NCBI GenBank assembly: GCA_023382715.1
Contig: JAHDWP010000004.1
Span: 1 to 64,000 of the forward strand
Source of the DNA: Anaerolineae bacterium
GTDB lineage: Bacteria; Chloroflexota; Anaerolineae; Aggregatilineales; Aggregatilineaceae
DNA length: 64,000 nucleotides
Direction of reading: 5' to 3'
Shown here: positions 52,351 to 61,874 of the stretch, piece by piece
Numbering within the stretch: the first letter of the stretch is position 1
Layout of the letters: each line of letters starts with the position of its first letter
Program-made: the position numbers and the translations under genes
The notes under the pieces: model-generated
What the model was told of the DNA's origin: nothing
The model's database searches: none
What the model saw: only the letters and a program-made list of their open reading frames with translations

Positions 52351-53542
52351 ACTCAGGACAGGGCTGCAACGCGCTTACCTGCGTCTAATTTTGCCCGGCC
52401 TTCGACAGTTGCCCCTGCCGAGCACTCGCTTTGGCCCAGTGAAAGGAATCCATCCTCGACTTTCAACATGGACAGGCGTTCGCCGGGTCTCGCGCATACC
52501 GGATGATCTGGGGCATGATCATTGGTTGTGGGAATATCGCCCCGGAGGCACTGTCCAGGTTGCAGACCCCGTTGCGGCCATTCCAGATGTGCCAGAAGGC
52601 TTCAGGACTTATTCAACCTATGAGCATCCGTCTACTTACGTGGCTTGCATTCACGGGGGCCGCATCGCAACCAAGGCACTCGACGTTATCTCACCAGACG
52701 ACAGAGTCTTCGGTGACCTATACCAATCTTCAGATGGAAGTATATCGGCACTGAGCCTGATCTATCCTCGCTTACCCCGAATGAAAAGAGGGCAAGGTCA
52801 ATATGCCACAATAGTGTCCAACCGAAACCCTAACAACTACTATCACTGGATGATAGATTATCTGACACGCCTGTGGCCCTTGTACGGGAGCGGAATTACA
52901 GACTATAAGCTGTTCGTCCCCGCCAAATTGACTTCGTTTCAAGCGCAATCTCTGCAATTGCTGGGATATTCGGAGGATAGGCTGGTGCCTTTCGCTCAGG
53001 AGCACTGGGAAGTTGAGCATCTTCTGGTTCCTTCATTCGCGCCCGCCTATCGGTTTTCCCCGGAAGCATGCCAGTGGTTACGAGCCAAGTTGCTCTCGGC
53101 ACTGGACGGTTTAGAGGATGGTTCCCCGAAGAGAGTCTTCATCAGCCGGCGGCTTGCGTCCAAGCGCCGGTTGCTCAATGAAGATGAAATCTGGGAATTG
53201 CTGCTCGAACCGGCTGGTTTCGCTCGAGTCTTTCCGGAGACAATGACACTTGCAAACCAGGCGAGACTCTTTCGGGAAGCCGACGTCGTCATTTCACCGC
53301 ATGGGGCTGGGCTAACGAACATCTTGTTTATGCGTCAGGATGCTTTGGCGATTGAGTTGGTTCCTGCGCTCAGGGCCAAGCCAGAATTCTTTTTGCTGTC
53401 CAGTGCAATGGGGGTCAGGTACGCATGTGTCACTAATGCGACGCGCGCTGCGGCCCATCCCCTGGGGCGGATACCTGATACTGATTTTGCGGTTCCCGTT
53501 GAACGTCTTGAGGCTATCATATCTTTACTGAAACTCAGGTGA
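52331..53542 (+). CDS. Family 61 glycosyltransferase
   Basis: About 403 residues from ATG 52331, overlapping the kinase-like gene by 20 bases; ATG 52316 is an alternative. NPNNYYHWMIDYLTRLWPLY and KRVFISRRLASKRRLLNEDE are the family core, and ADVVISPHGAGLTNILFM is the C-terminal signature of the DUF563/GT61 group. Bacterial members act in capsule and O-antigen assembly. No membrane helix is evident. Confidence 0.85.
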   Translation: MTSLKNRLRTGLQRAYLRLILPGLRQLPLPSTRFGPVKGIHPRLSTWTGVRRVSRIPDDLGHDHWLWEYRPGGTVQVADPVAAIPDVPEGFRTYSTYEHPSTYVACIHGGRIATKALDVISPDDRVFGDLYQSSDGSISALSLIYPRLPRMKRGQGQYATIVSNRNPNNYYHWMIDYLTRLWPLYGSGITDYKLFVPAKLTSFQAQSLQLLGYSEDRLVPFAQEHWEVEHLLVPSFAPAYRFSPEACQWLRAKLLSALDGLEDGSPKRVFISRRLASKRRLLNEDEIWELLLEPAGFARVFPETMTLANQARLFREADVVISPHGAGLTNILFMRQDALAIELVPALRAKPEFFLLSSAMGVRYACVTNATRAAAHPLGRIPDTDFAVPVERLEAIISLLKLR

Positions 53543-53781
53543 TCTACAGCAACCTCGTCGTGGTGACAGTAGACCAGCCAACTGCCTTGAACGAGCCTTT
53601 TCTGGCAGATGATTGCATTGTGGTTGTTGACGACACAAATTGGGATGCTCCCAGGCAGGCTACCGAGGATTTCATGCGCCGGAGTCATCATCCATGCGAG
53701 GTGTTGCTGGACGTGAAGACAAGAGATCGCTGCCACCCGACGTTCTGGAACGGGATCATGCTTCTTCGCAAGAGAGGTTAG
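53539..53781 (+). pseudogene. C-terminal remnant of a class I methyltransferase
   Basis: 80 codons in an open frame that begins inside the previous stop. ADDCIVVVDDTNWDAPRQATE followed by HPTFWNGIMLLRK is the usual end of a family of polysaccharide-locus methyltransferases, where the DDTNW part follows the last core strand. The SAM-binding first two thirds are absent. Most likely a truncated gene left by recombination. The family assignment is from memory. Confidence 0.6.
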
Positions 53782-53866
53782 TAACTCCGGAAGGACTCGA
53801 ACAGGATCAACCAGGCCCAAAGCAAACCTAGAAAACGAGTGACAGTGAGAGCAGGTGATAGACCCA

Positions 53867-54589
53867 ATGGAACAACAGAGTTCTGATCGACTGATGAAGA
53901 AGAAGGCCAGAGTACCCGGAACCGTGTCTCCGTTGCTTGTCATCTATCGAAGAGTCCCGTTGTTACACCCCGTATACAGACATCTCCGAGCTCTCCTCTC
54001 GCGGTACACATTGAAGAAGCGCATTACTCGAAGAATGGCGCTCTCTAAGCCCTGTCGTATTATCATTGGGGCGAATGGGAAGCCCCGTGGCGATTGGATA
54101 TTGACCGAAATCTACAATCTGAACATCCTCGCCGAAGCAGATTGGAAGCGGTATTTCCAGGAAGGAACGATCGACGCTCTACTTGCCGAACATGTATGGG
54201 AGCACCTGAGGCTGAAGGAAGGGCAGATGGCAGCCTGCTTGTGTTTCAGGTATCTGAAACCTGGCGGCTACATCCGAGTGGCGGTGCCCGACGGTTTCTT
54301 TCCTTCGGTAGACTACATTGATTTCGTGCGTCCTGGGGGTGTCGGGCCTGGCGCTGACGATCACAAGGTTCTCTACACCTACAAGACTCTCAGCGAGGTC
54401 TTCGAATCAGCCGGTTTTACGGTGGAGCTTCTGGAGTACTGGGACGAACACGGCGTATTCTATGGCTCTGAGTGGGATACTGACGGCGGAATGATCATGC
54501 GTTCTATGCGGTTTGCCAAGCGCACTTTTCGCTGTCATGACGGTAAGGAGCATAACTATACTTCCATCCTATTAGATGCCAGAAGATGA
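53867..54589 (+). CDS. SAM-dependent methyltransferase-like protein
   Basis: 240 residues from ATG 53867, preceded by a weak AGGTGA; GTG 53855 would add four residues. A basic N-terminal 60 residues precedes CRIIIGANGKPRGDWILTEI, in the position of motif I but without the classic GxGxG. LLAEHVWEHLRLKEGQ and FRYLKPGGYIRVAVPDGFFP are the post-motif segments seen in predicted methyltransferases of polysaccharide loci. ATGA overlap with the next glycosyltransferase shows translational coupling. Confidence 0.7.
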   Translation: MEQQSSDRLMKKKARVPGTVSPLLVIYRRVPLLHPVYRHLRALLSRYTLKKRITRRMALSKPCRIIIGANGKPRGDWILTEIYNLNILAEADWKRYFQEGTIDALLAEHVWEHLRLKEGQMAACLCFRYLKPGGYIRVAVPDGFFPSVDYIDFVRPGGVGPGADDHKVLYTYKTLSEVFESAGFTVELLEYWDEHGVFYGSEWDTDGGMIMRSMRFAKRTFRCHDGKEHNYTSILLDARR

Positions 54590-55758
54590 ATCTCGCCGTC
54601 ATCTCTCACAAACCCTGCTGGCCTGCGCCTGATTCTCCGTCCGGCTACGCGACAGACGGGGGCTTTCCGTTTCAGATGAGGGCGCTGTCAGAGCTTTTCG
54701 ATTCGACGACGCTTGTAGTTCCATGTCTCCGTGTGAGCAGAAAAGATCAGGGAACCCCCCTTGAAGGCCATAACCTTTTTGTGGCCCCACTTGAGCTTCC
54801 TTCCGGGGCCGGACTCCGCCGCAAGTTGTCACTGTTACCCTGGCTGGCACGAAATGGCCCCACCCTGCTCCGTGAGATGCGGCGGGCCGATGCCGTACAT
54901 ACGCCCATCCCTGGCGATATAGGGACGATTGGGATGTTGATGGCGTTCGCTCTGCGCAAGCCTCTGTTCGTGCGGCACTGTGGGAATTGGCTTGTACAAA
55001 CCACCTGGACAGAGCGCTTTTGGAAGTGGTTCATGGAGCGCTTCGCTGGTGGGCGCAATGTGATGCTCGCAACCGGCGGATTGAACGAACCACCATCCCG
55101 GCGAAATCGTAACATTCGTTGGATCTTCTCCACGTCATTGACCAGTGAACAGATCGGCCGTTCTGGTATGCCGCGACAGGCTGTGTCTCTGGATGCTCCT
55201 CGCTTGATCACGGTTTGCCGGCAAGAGCCGGATAAAGGCACCGATCTGACCATAATGAGTCTTCCACACCTGTTAGCCGAGTTCCCTGGAATCAGGCTTG
55301 ATGTTATAGGAAATGGATCGGCACTGAAAAAGTGGGTTGCACTCGCTGATTCTCTGGGTGTCACAGAGCATGTCGTGTTCCACGGTGGAGTTGTGCATTC
55401 GCAAGTCCTTGAGCACCTTCGGGGTGCCGAAATCTTCTGTTTTCCAACAGCAGCGTCTGAGGGTTTTCCCAAGGCCGTTTTAGAGGCCTTGGCTTGTGGA
55501 CTGCCGGTGATCACGACTCCTGTTTCGGTACTGCCCCTGTTGATTGACACCGGCTGTGGATTCGTTATCCCGGAACGAACTCCGAGCGCCATCGCAGAAG
55601 CTGTGCGCTCGCTCATACTGAACCCCGAACTATATCGGTCAATGTCTGTCCAAGCAATGGAAACCGCCCGCCAGTATTCGCTCGAACAATGGGGGGCGGC
55701 GATAGGGCACTTGTTGTCCGCACACTGGGGAGAATTGCGCTCTGGTGACAAATCCTAG
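54586..55758 (+). CDS. Family 4 glycosyltransferase
   Basis: 390-residue GT-B enzyme. The C-terminal donor-binding half has LITVCRQEPDKGTDLTIMSL, HGGVVHSQVLEHLRGAEIF and the EX7E-type segment FPTAASEGFPKAVLEALACG. ATG 54586 overlaps the methyltransferase stop by ATGA. The end overlaps the next glycosyltransferase start. Donor sugar unknown. Confidence 0.9.
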   Translation: MNLAVISHKPCWPAPDSPSGYATDGGFPFQMRALSELFDSTTLVVPCLRVSRKDQGTPLEGHNLFVAPLELPSGAGLRRKLSLLPWLARNGPTLLREMRRADAVHTPIPGDIGTIGMLMAFALRKPLFVRHCGNWLVQTTWTERFWKWFMERFAGGRNVMLATGGLNEPPSRRNRNIRWIFSTSLTSEQIGRSGMPRQAVSLDAPRLITVCRQEPDKGTDLTIMSLPHLLAEFPGIRLDVIGNGSALKKWVALADSLGVTEHVVFHGGVVHSQVLEHLRGAEIFCFPTAASEGFPKAVLEALACGLPVITTPVSVLPLLIDTGCGFVIPERTPSAIAEAVRSLILNPELYRSMSVQAMETARQYSLEQWGAAIGHLLSAHWGELRSGDKS

Positions 55759-56839
55759 GCCGCAGCGCGTCTGTTTTGTCGCAGGCACACTCGGCCAAGG
55801 TGGTGCCGAGCGCCAGTTGTTGTATATGGTATCTGCTTTGTCACAAATGGGGATACAGTGTCAGATACTGAGCCTTATGCATGGTGAGTTCTACCATTCC
55901 CGACTGCTGGACATTGGAGTACCAGTCATCTACGTCGGACGATTCGGATTGCCTCTGTTGCGCCTGTTTAGCATCATTCGGGAAGTTCGCCGCTGGCGAC
56001 CGGATATCGTTCAGAGTGCACACCTGTACACCAACCTCTACGCAGCCATTGCCGCTCGGATCACTGGCTCAATCAGCATTGGTGCCAATCGCAACAGTGT
56101 TGTTCACGACATTCAACCTCTGGGCTACTGGGGTAAATTATGTTTACGGTATCCGCACGCAGTGGTCACAAATTCGGCTCAATCCCTTCAGACTATAAGA
56201 AAGAATGCTCTGACGCTCAGACCGGTATTTCTGCTCGAAAATGCAGTTGATTGCGAGCAGTTCGAACCCCGCCTCACACCAAGAGAACCGGCTTCTTCCA
56301 TATACACTCTGGCGGTGGGACGGCTGGTCGGACAAAAACGTCACGACTTGTACTTGCGAGCGGTTGTTGGGGCGCGGCAAACTGCGCCCAACCTGCTAGC
56401 GCGTATCGTAGGAGAGGGTCCCCAACGCACTGCTCTGGAAGACCTGGTTGCTGAGCTGAACATCGGGGATGTTGTTGAATTCCTGGGCGCGCAGTGTGAT
56501 ATGGCACCCATCTACCAGCAGGCAGATATGTTAGTCCTCACGTCCGACTATGAAGGCACCCCCAATGTGGTTCTGGAAGCGATGGCCTGCGGTCTGCCGG
56601 TCGTTACCACCCGCGCCGGTGCAGTACCGGGCCTGATAGAAGACGGTGAAACGGGATATGTGACCGAATTGGGGGATGTTGACGCAATAGCCAGGGCGAT
56701 TGTTGACCTGGCACTCCATCCTGATAAACGAAAGCAGATGGGAAAAGAGGCACGGGCTAGAGTCGAGGCACAGCATTCACTTAAAATGCTTGGCCCCCGT
56801 CTGTTGGCGATCTATAATCAGGTCCTCGGAGCGCCATAG
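55745..56839 (+). CDS. Family 4 glycosyltransferase
   Basis: 364-residue GT-B enzyme starting at GTG 55745 inside the end of the preceding gene. The acceptor half begins VCFVAGTLGQGGAERQLLYM. The donor half shows YTLAVGRLVGQKRHDLYLRA and SDYEGTPNVVLEAMACGLPVV, with the EX7E pair. This pattern is typical of retaining transferases that use UDP- or GDP-sugars in O-antigen or capsule assembly. Confidence 0.92.
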   Translation: MTNPRPQRVCFVAGTLGQGGAERQLLYMVSALSQMGIQCQILSLMHGEFYHSRLLDIGVPVIYVGRFGLPLLRLFSIIREVRRWRPDIVQSAHLYTNLYAAIAARITGSISIGANRNSVVHDIQPLGYWGKLCLRYPHAVVTNSAQSLQTIRKNALTLRPVFLLENAVDCEQFEPRLTPREPASSIYTLAVGRLVGQKRHDLYLRAVVGARQTAPNLLARIVGEGPQRTALEDLVAELNIGDVVEFLGAQCDMAPIYQQADMLVLTSDYEGTPNVVLEAMACGLPVVTTRAGAVPGLIEDGETGYVTELGDVDAIARAIVDLALHPDKRKQMGKEARARVEAQHSLKMLGPRLLAIYNQVLGAP

Positions 56840-56855
56840 TTTCGGCCAGAGACAG

Positions 56856-58277
56856 ATGATTCGCGAAGACAGAAGCAACCCCCTACCTTCCCAGACTGTC
56901 AGCAGCGGGTTCACGACTCACACCAGCCCTATTCTGCACTTCCGCAACGATCAGCGGTTCCTGCAGCTTCTCTTCATTACGCTGCACTTCCCACTAGGGC
57001 TGGTTTTGCGCGTGGCACCCAGTCTGGGCGCAATACAGGCCGGCCTGATTGTCTTGATAGGTCTCAGAGCGGTCAGTCGCAGCAGCAGAAGCGACATCAC
57101 GGCAATCTCGGCTTTGGGGTACCTGATGGGAGGGGAAGTTCTGTGGCGTATGTTGGGTCTTTCTCCACTGCCTCCCTATGAAGGGGGGAAATACGCCGCC
57201 ATCGTCATAGCGACAGTGGGTATCATGCGCCGCTATAGACATGTGCGAGAGTGGCCCCTCATTCCATTCCTGTATCTCTTGTGCCTGCTGCCATCAATGA
57301 TAATGTTGCTGGGAGAGGTTGATCTGGCATTTGCCCGAGGGGCCGTAGTGGGCAATCTTACAGGCCCTATGGTATTAGGATTATGTTCTCTATATTTGGC
57401 AGGGGTTGAGCTGAATTCCAAAGAGGTTGAACAGCTTGCCACTTGGGTGCTAGCGCCGATCCTCAGCATTAGCGCATTGGTATTGTACGGCACGTACGAG
57501 GCGCAGCAGGCGGGTAACTTGTACTTCAGCACTTCATCAAATATGACTACATCGGCGGAATTTGGGCCTAATCAGGTATCAAATACGTTGGCCTTGGGTG
57601 CATTGATATGCTGGCTCTGGCTCGTTTCTTTCCGGACGCGCATCATCGAGATAATCATCATTTTGTTCATACTACTTGGCTTGACCACGCAAATCTTGTT
57701 GACTTTCTCGCGCGGCGGGGCCTATGTCTTAGGATTGTGTATTGTCGGAACTGTGATAGTTCAGGCTCTTAATGTCACAGGGGAATCACCGGCTTATCTT
57801 GGCAGGTGGATCAGGAGGTTGTCCATAGCTCTTCCGGCGCTTATCTTTGTTGTCTGGCCCTGGGTTGACGACTTCACTGAAGGTGCTCTGACCAAGCGCT
57901 ATAGCGAGGAAGACACCGTCAGAACCCAGATTATAGCGACGGAACTTGACATCTGGCGGGACCATCCTGTATTCGGGGTCGGCCCTGGCCGAGTGCAGAC
58001 GTTCATTCGGCAATACTCATCCCTGGGCAACCAAACCCACACCGAATTCACGCGGCTTCTTGCTGAACACGGCATGTTTGGCGCGTTCGGCATATCACTG
58101 TTGATTTCGGGAGTTATTGGGCGTTATCGTAGAAACAGAAACGTGCACGCTAGAACGTGGATTATCAGTTGTGCTGCGTATACCTTCTTATATATGACTC
58201 AGGCTGCAACGCGCACTGTTGCGCCTGCTGTTATGTATGCGCTGATATGGACTCAACTTTTCTCTGATCCGGAGTGA
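56856..58277 (+). CDS. O-antigen polymerase/ligase-like membrane protein (Wzy/WaaL)
   Basis: 473 residues with about 11-12 hydrophobic helices and a large periplasmic loop before the last helices. DHPVFGVGPGRVQTFIRQYS and QTHTEFTRLLAEHGMFGAFG form the O-antigen ligase/polymerase (Wzy_C) signature with the conserved H-N/H-E residues. I take ATG 56856, as the open frame before it overlaps the previous gene. In a Wzm/Wzt-exported system a Wzy polymerase is not expected, so this may be a ligase that attaches the glycan. Confidence 0.85.
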   Translation: MIREDRSNPLPSQTVSSGFTTHTSPILHFRNDQRFLQLLFITLHFPLGLVLRVAPSLGAIQAGLIVLIGLRAVSRSSRSDITAISALGYLMGGEVLWRMLGLSPLPPYEGGKYAAIVIATVGIMRRYRHVREWPLIPFLYLLCLLPSMIMLLGEVDLAFARGAVVGNLTGPMVLGLCSLYLAGVELNSKEVEQLATWVLAPILSISALVLYGTYEAQQAGNLYFSTSSNMTTSAEFGPNQVSNTLALGALICWLWLVSFRTRIIEIIIILFILLGLTTQILLTFSRGGAYVLGLCIVGTVIVQALNVTGESPAYLGRWIRRLSIALPALIFVVWPWVDDFTEGALTKRYSEEDTVRTQIIATELDIWRDHPVFGVGPGRVQTFIRQYSSLGNQTHTEFTRLLAEHGMFGAFGISLLISGVIGRYRRNRNVHARTWIISCAAYTFLYMTQAATRTVAPAVMYALIWTQLFSDPE

Positions 58278-58290
58278 GTGCGAAGCATCT

Positions 58291-59274
58291 ATGCGAATAC
58301 TGTACGTAACCTCAGAATGGCCAACGGAGACTCACCCCTGGTACGCTCCGTTCCTTGTGCGTCAAGTAGGGGCTCTACGTCGAGCAGGGGTAGACATTGA
58401 GGTATTTCCATTTCGAGGACAGAGAAAGCTCAAGAACTACGTTCGGATCTACCGCCGTCTGCATACGAAGATCCGTAATGAGAGTTTCGACGTGATTCAC
58501 GCCCAATTTGGGCATAGTGGACTCTTGGCCAGTATCCCCAAACGCTCACCGATGGTGGTTACGTTCCAAGGCAGTGACTTGCAGGGCATCTACACATCAA
58601 GGGGATACCATCCTATCAGTTACCCATTGAAAATAGCAATGCAGTGGGTTGCTTTTGCTGCAGACGAGGTTGTTCTAGTTGCAGAGCATATGCATCGTTT
58701 TCTGAAACGGTGTGACTATCATGTAATTCCCGGGGGGATAGATTTGGGCCTGTTCAGGCCCCTACCCCAGGAGAGGGCGCGATTGCAGCTTGGCTTGGAG
58801 CCAGACCGATTGTTGGTTGCATTTGTTGGCTCTCCTACAAATGCTGTCAAACGCCATTGGCTGGCAAAGGAAGCCGTCGGCAATCTACCAAAGGCTCTGG
58901 GTGTTGAGCTACTCACTATCACCGGAGTCTCTCCCGAACAGGTTCCAATTCACCTGAATGCCGCTGACGCATTGCTCGTCACATCCAAGCATGAGGGTTC
59001 ACCGAATATGGTCAAAGAGGCAATGGCTTGCAATCTTCCGATCGTCAGTGTAAAGGTGGGAGATGTAAGCGAACGCCTAGCCAAAGTCACTGGTTGTGCG
59101 GTCATCGATTCGGACGATCCAAAGGAAATTGCCTGTCAGCTAGAGCAGGTTCTTTACCGGCGTGAGCGCACTAATGGATGGGAAGTTGCCCAAGAACTCG
59201 ATGAGAATCGTTTGGCGCTCCGCCAGATCGAAGTGTATGAGAGCGCTATTGCCAAGAACAGGCGGCGGCGTTAG
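58291..59274 (+). CDS. Family 4 glycosyltransferase
   Basis: 327-residue GT-B enzyme. N-terminal ILYVTSEWPTETHPWYAPF and DVIHAQFGHSGLLAS; donor half with LLVAFVGSPTNAVKRHWLAK and TSKHEGSPNMVKEAMACNLP, which holds the EX7E pair. It begins 14 bases after the Wzy/WaaL-like gene. Donor and acceptor are unknown. Confidence 0.9.
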   Translation: MRILYVTSEWPTETHPWYAPFLVRQVGALRRAGVDIEVFPFRGQRKLKNYVRIYRRLHTKIRNESFDVIHAQFGHSGLLASIPKRSPMVVTFQGSDLQGIYTSRGYHPISYPLKIAMQWVAFAADEVVLVAEHMHRFLKRCDYHVIPGGIDLGLFRPLPQERARLQLGLEPDRLLVAFVGSPTNAVKRHWLAKEAVGNLPKALGVELLTITGVSPEQVPIHLNAADALLVTSKHEGSPNMVKEAMACNLPIVSVKVGDVSERLAKVTGCAVIDSDDPKEIACQLEQVLYRRERTNGWEVAQELDENRLALRQIEVYESAIAKNRRRR

Positions 59275-59280
59275 TTTTCG

Positions 59281-59508
59281 ATGATGTTCCTTCACGCCTT
59301 CGGTTCCTACAAATATGCGCGCTATGTCCCGACGGACGAGTTCGGTGTAGCAGATGCTTGCTCCATCATGGAACGTCTGCAACAGCGTATGGGTGACGTT
59401 GAGGTTCTCCTTGAGATGACCGACGCCATCCCTCGTGGGCCAAACGGCAAATTCCGCGCCGTTATTTCCAAAGTAAATCCTGGCCCGTCCGACGCTGCGA
59501 AACCGTAG
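59281..59508 (+). pseudogene. C-terminal remnant of a CapK/PaaK-type adenylate-forming protein
   Basis: 75 codons. LQQRMGDVEVLLEMTDAIPR followed by GPNGKFRAVISKV matches the end of capsule-locus CapK proteins (phenylacetate-CoA-ligase-like), where IPRGPNGKFRAVIS is the C-terminal motif. The AMP-binding body is missing and the preceding gene is unrelated, so this is a truncated relic. Assignment is from memory of the family. Confidence 0.6.
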
Positions 59509-59522
59509 CGGACCACCTAAAT

Positions 59523-60638
59523 ATGCACTGGCGAAAGAACGTGCAACCCAGGTTTCTCCTTCACGTCGTCGGGGCGCGGCCCAACTTCATGAAAGCAGCG
59601 CCGGTCATGGCCGCGCTCTCCGCCCGCTCTGGCATTCAGCAGAGGCTCATTCACACTGGCCAGCACTATGACCGGGGCATGTCGGAGGTCTTCTTCCAGC
59701 AGCTTGGATTGCCCCATCCCGACATCAACCTGGAGGTCGGGTCGGCCAGCCACGCTCAGCAGACCGCCCAGATCATCAGCCGCCTAGAGCCTGTATTGCT
59801 GGACCATCGCCCTGACTGGGTACTGGTGTATGGGGACGTCAATTCGACGGTGGCTGCCGCGCTGGTTTGTGCTAAACTGCTCATCCCGGTGGCGCACGTC
59901 GAGGCGGGTCTGCGCTCGTTTGACCGTACTATGCCCGAAGAGATCAACCGCGTGCTGACTGACCAGATCGCGGATTTGCTGTTTACGCCTTCCAGGGATG
60001 CTGATGAGAACTTATCACGGGAAGGCATCTCATCGGAGAAGATCCACTGCGTTGGCAATGTGATGATTGACACGCTGGTGCGATTGCTGCCTCAAGCGGA
60101 CGAACGCCCTATCTTGACAACATTGGGGCTTAACTCAGGTAAGCCTTATGTACTCGTGACGCTCCATCGCCCGTCCAATGTTGATAACAGAGTGATGTTG
60201 ACCGGTCTCGTGACAGCTTTGGCGGAAATCAGCCGGGATTTGCCGGTTATATTTCCGGTCCATCCGCGTACACGCCAGCGCCTAATAGACTTGCAGCTTG
60301 CAGAGACTACCCCGAATCTTTGCCTGATAGAGCCATTGAGCTATCTGGATTTCCTCGCTCTGCAGAGGCATGCAGCGGCGGTTATTACTGACTCAGGGGG
60401 CGTTCAAGAGGAGACAACTTTCCTTGGGGTACCTTGTCTCACAATGCGGACAAACACAGAGCGCCCAATCACTATTAAACTGGGAACGAACACTTTGATT
60501 GGCCAGGACACGCAGTTGCTTCGCCATGAGTTGGCCAGAATCCTCAACGGGGAGACCAAGAGAGGGCAGATTCCCCCCCTGTGGGATGGCCATACGGCTG
60601 AGCGAATCGCGAACATTATCACGAATAGCCCCGGGTAA
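59523..60638 (+). CDS. wecB: UDP-N-acetylglucosamine 2-epimerase (non-hydrolysing type)
   Basis: Interconverts UDP-GlcNAc and UDP-ManNAc. 371 residues in a GT-B-like fold. VVGARPNFMKAAPVMAAL, IHTGQHYD, VYGDVNSTVAAALV, HVEAGLRSFDRTMPEEINR and the C-terminal DSGGVQEETTFLGVPCLTMR with NTERP are the family hallmarks. The first half is GC-rich and the second half noticeably less so. It could supply ManNAc-type precursors for the NeuB fusion if a hydrolysing activity exists. Confidence 0.94.
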   Translation: MHWRKNVQPRFLLHVVGARPNFMKAAPVMAALSARSGIQQRLIHTGQHYDRGMSEVFFQQLGLPHPDINLEVGSASHAQQTAQIISRLEPVLLDHRPDWVLVYGDVNSTVAAALVCAKLLIPVAHVEAGLRSFDRTMPEEINRVLTDQIADLLFTPSRDADENLSREGISSEKIHCVGNVMIDTLVRLLPQADERPILTTLGLNSGKPYVLVTLHRPSNVDNRVMLTGLVTALAEISRDLPVIFPVHPRTRQRLIDLQLAETTPNLCLIEPLSYLDFLALQRHAAAVITDSGGVQEETTFLGVPCLTMRTNTERPITIKLGTNTLIGQDTQLLRHELARILNGETKRGQIPPLWDGHTAERIANIITNSPG

Positions 60639-60641
60639 GGC

Positions 60642-61874
60642 GTGACCCGTATTCTCCTGATTCACCAAGCATTTATTTCGCCCAGCGAAGCCGGGGGCAC
60701 TCGACACTATGAGCTTGCCCAGCACTTAATCCGGCAGGAGCACGAGTTCACGATTGTAGCCAGCAACCTGGGCTATCTCACGGGGCAGTGTGTGGTCGAG
60801 GGAAAGGGCCTTGTCAAAGAGCAGATTATTGATAATGTGCGGGTGCTGCGGGCCTATGCCTATCCCTCACTTCATAAAAGCTTTGTCTGGCGAACCATCT
60901 CGTTTCTGAGCTTCATGCTCACCTCAGTGTGGGCGGCGTTGCGCGCCGGCCCAGTCGATCTTGTCATCGGCACCTCACCGCCGATCTTCCAGGCTGTCTC
61001 GGCATGGTTGGTAGCGCTCCTGCGGCGGCGTCCATTCCTGCTCGAAGTGCGCGATCTGTGGCCTGAGTTTGCGATTGGCATGGGAGTGCTGAGAAACTCA
61101 GTCCTGATCAGCCTCTCGCGCTGGCTGGAACGGTTCCTGTATGCCCGCGCAACACATATTGTCGTCAACTCACCGGCCTATCGCGAGTATCTTCTGGAAA
61201 AGGCTATCCCAGGCGAAAAGATCACTCTCATCCCCAATGGAGTGGATGTTACGGCATTCTCTCCAGGAGCCGATGGTCAGGAAGTACGCCAACAATTCAA
61301 TCTGGATGGCAAGTTCGTTGTCATCTATGCGGGCGCACTCGGTATGGCGAACGACATCGGCACGATTCTGAGCGCTGCTGATGCGTTGCGCGACAACCGC
61401 GACATCCACTTCCTGTTAGTTGGCGATGGCAAGGAACGAGCTAACCTGGAGACTCGGGCGCGCGAGCTTCAGCTATCCAATGTGACCTTCGCTGGCTCGC
61501 ATCCCAAGGCATCTATACCTGACTTTCTGGCAGCGTCCGATGTCTGCGTGGCCACGCTGCAGGACATTCCCATGTTTCGCACAACTTATCCAAACAAGGT
61601 TTTCGACTACATGGCCGCAGGACGCCCCACTATCCTGGCCATTGATGGTGTGATTCGCGAGGTTGTCGAAGCTGCCGGTGGGGGTATATTTGTGCCGCCA
61701 GGGAATCCTTCCGCATTGGCGGGCGCGATCCGAAAGCTGAGCGCAGATCGGGAATGTGCCCAGACTATGGGACATGCGGCACGACGCTACGTTGTCGAAC
61801 ACTTTGATAGGCGCCAGCAAGCCGAAGCATTTGCCGAACTCGTCAGGCGGTTGGTGGATAGAGAGAAAGCTTGA
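60642..61874 (+). CDS. Family 4 glycosyltransferase (WbuB-like)
   Basis: 410-residue GT-B enzyme from GTG 60642, just after TAAGG. The N-terminal half has PSEAGGTRHYELAQHLIRQ and VIGTSPPIFQAVSAWLVAL with a hydrophobic surface helix, as in WbuB-type transferases. The donor half has VIYAGALGMANDIGTILSAA and TTYPNKVFDYMAAGRPTILA. It overlaps the PglC-like gene. Members typically add a sugar to a lipid-linked intermediate. Confidence 0.92.
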   Translation: MTRILLIHQAFISPSEAGGTRHYELAQHLIRQEHEFTIVASNLGYLTGQCVVEGKGLVKEQIIDNVRVLRAYAYPSLHKSFVWRTISFLSFMLTSVWAALRAGPVDLVIGTSPPIFQAVSAWLVALLRRRPFLLEVRDLWPEFAIGMGVLRNSVLISLSRWLERFLYARATHIVVNSPAYREYLLEKAIPGEKITLIPNGVDVTAFSPGADGQEVRQQFNLDGKFVVIYAGALGMANDIGTILSAADALRDNRDIHFLLVGDGKERANLETRARELQLSNVTFAGSHPKASIPDFLAASDVCVATLQDIPMFRTTYPNKVFDYMAAGRPTILAIDGVIREVVEAAGGGIFVPPGNPSALAGAIRKLSADRECAQTMGHAARRYVVEHFDRRQQAEAFAELVRRLVDREKA

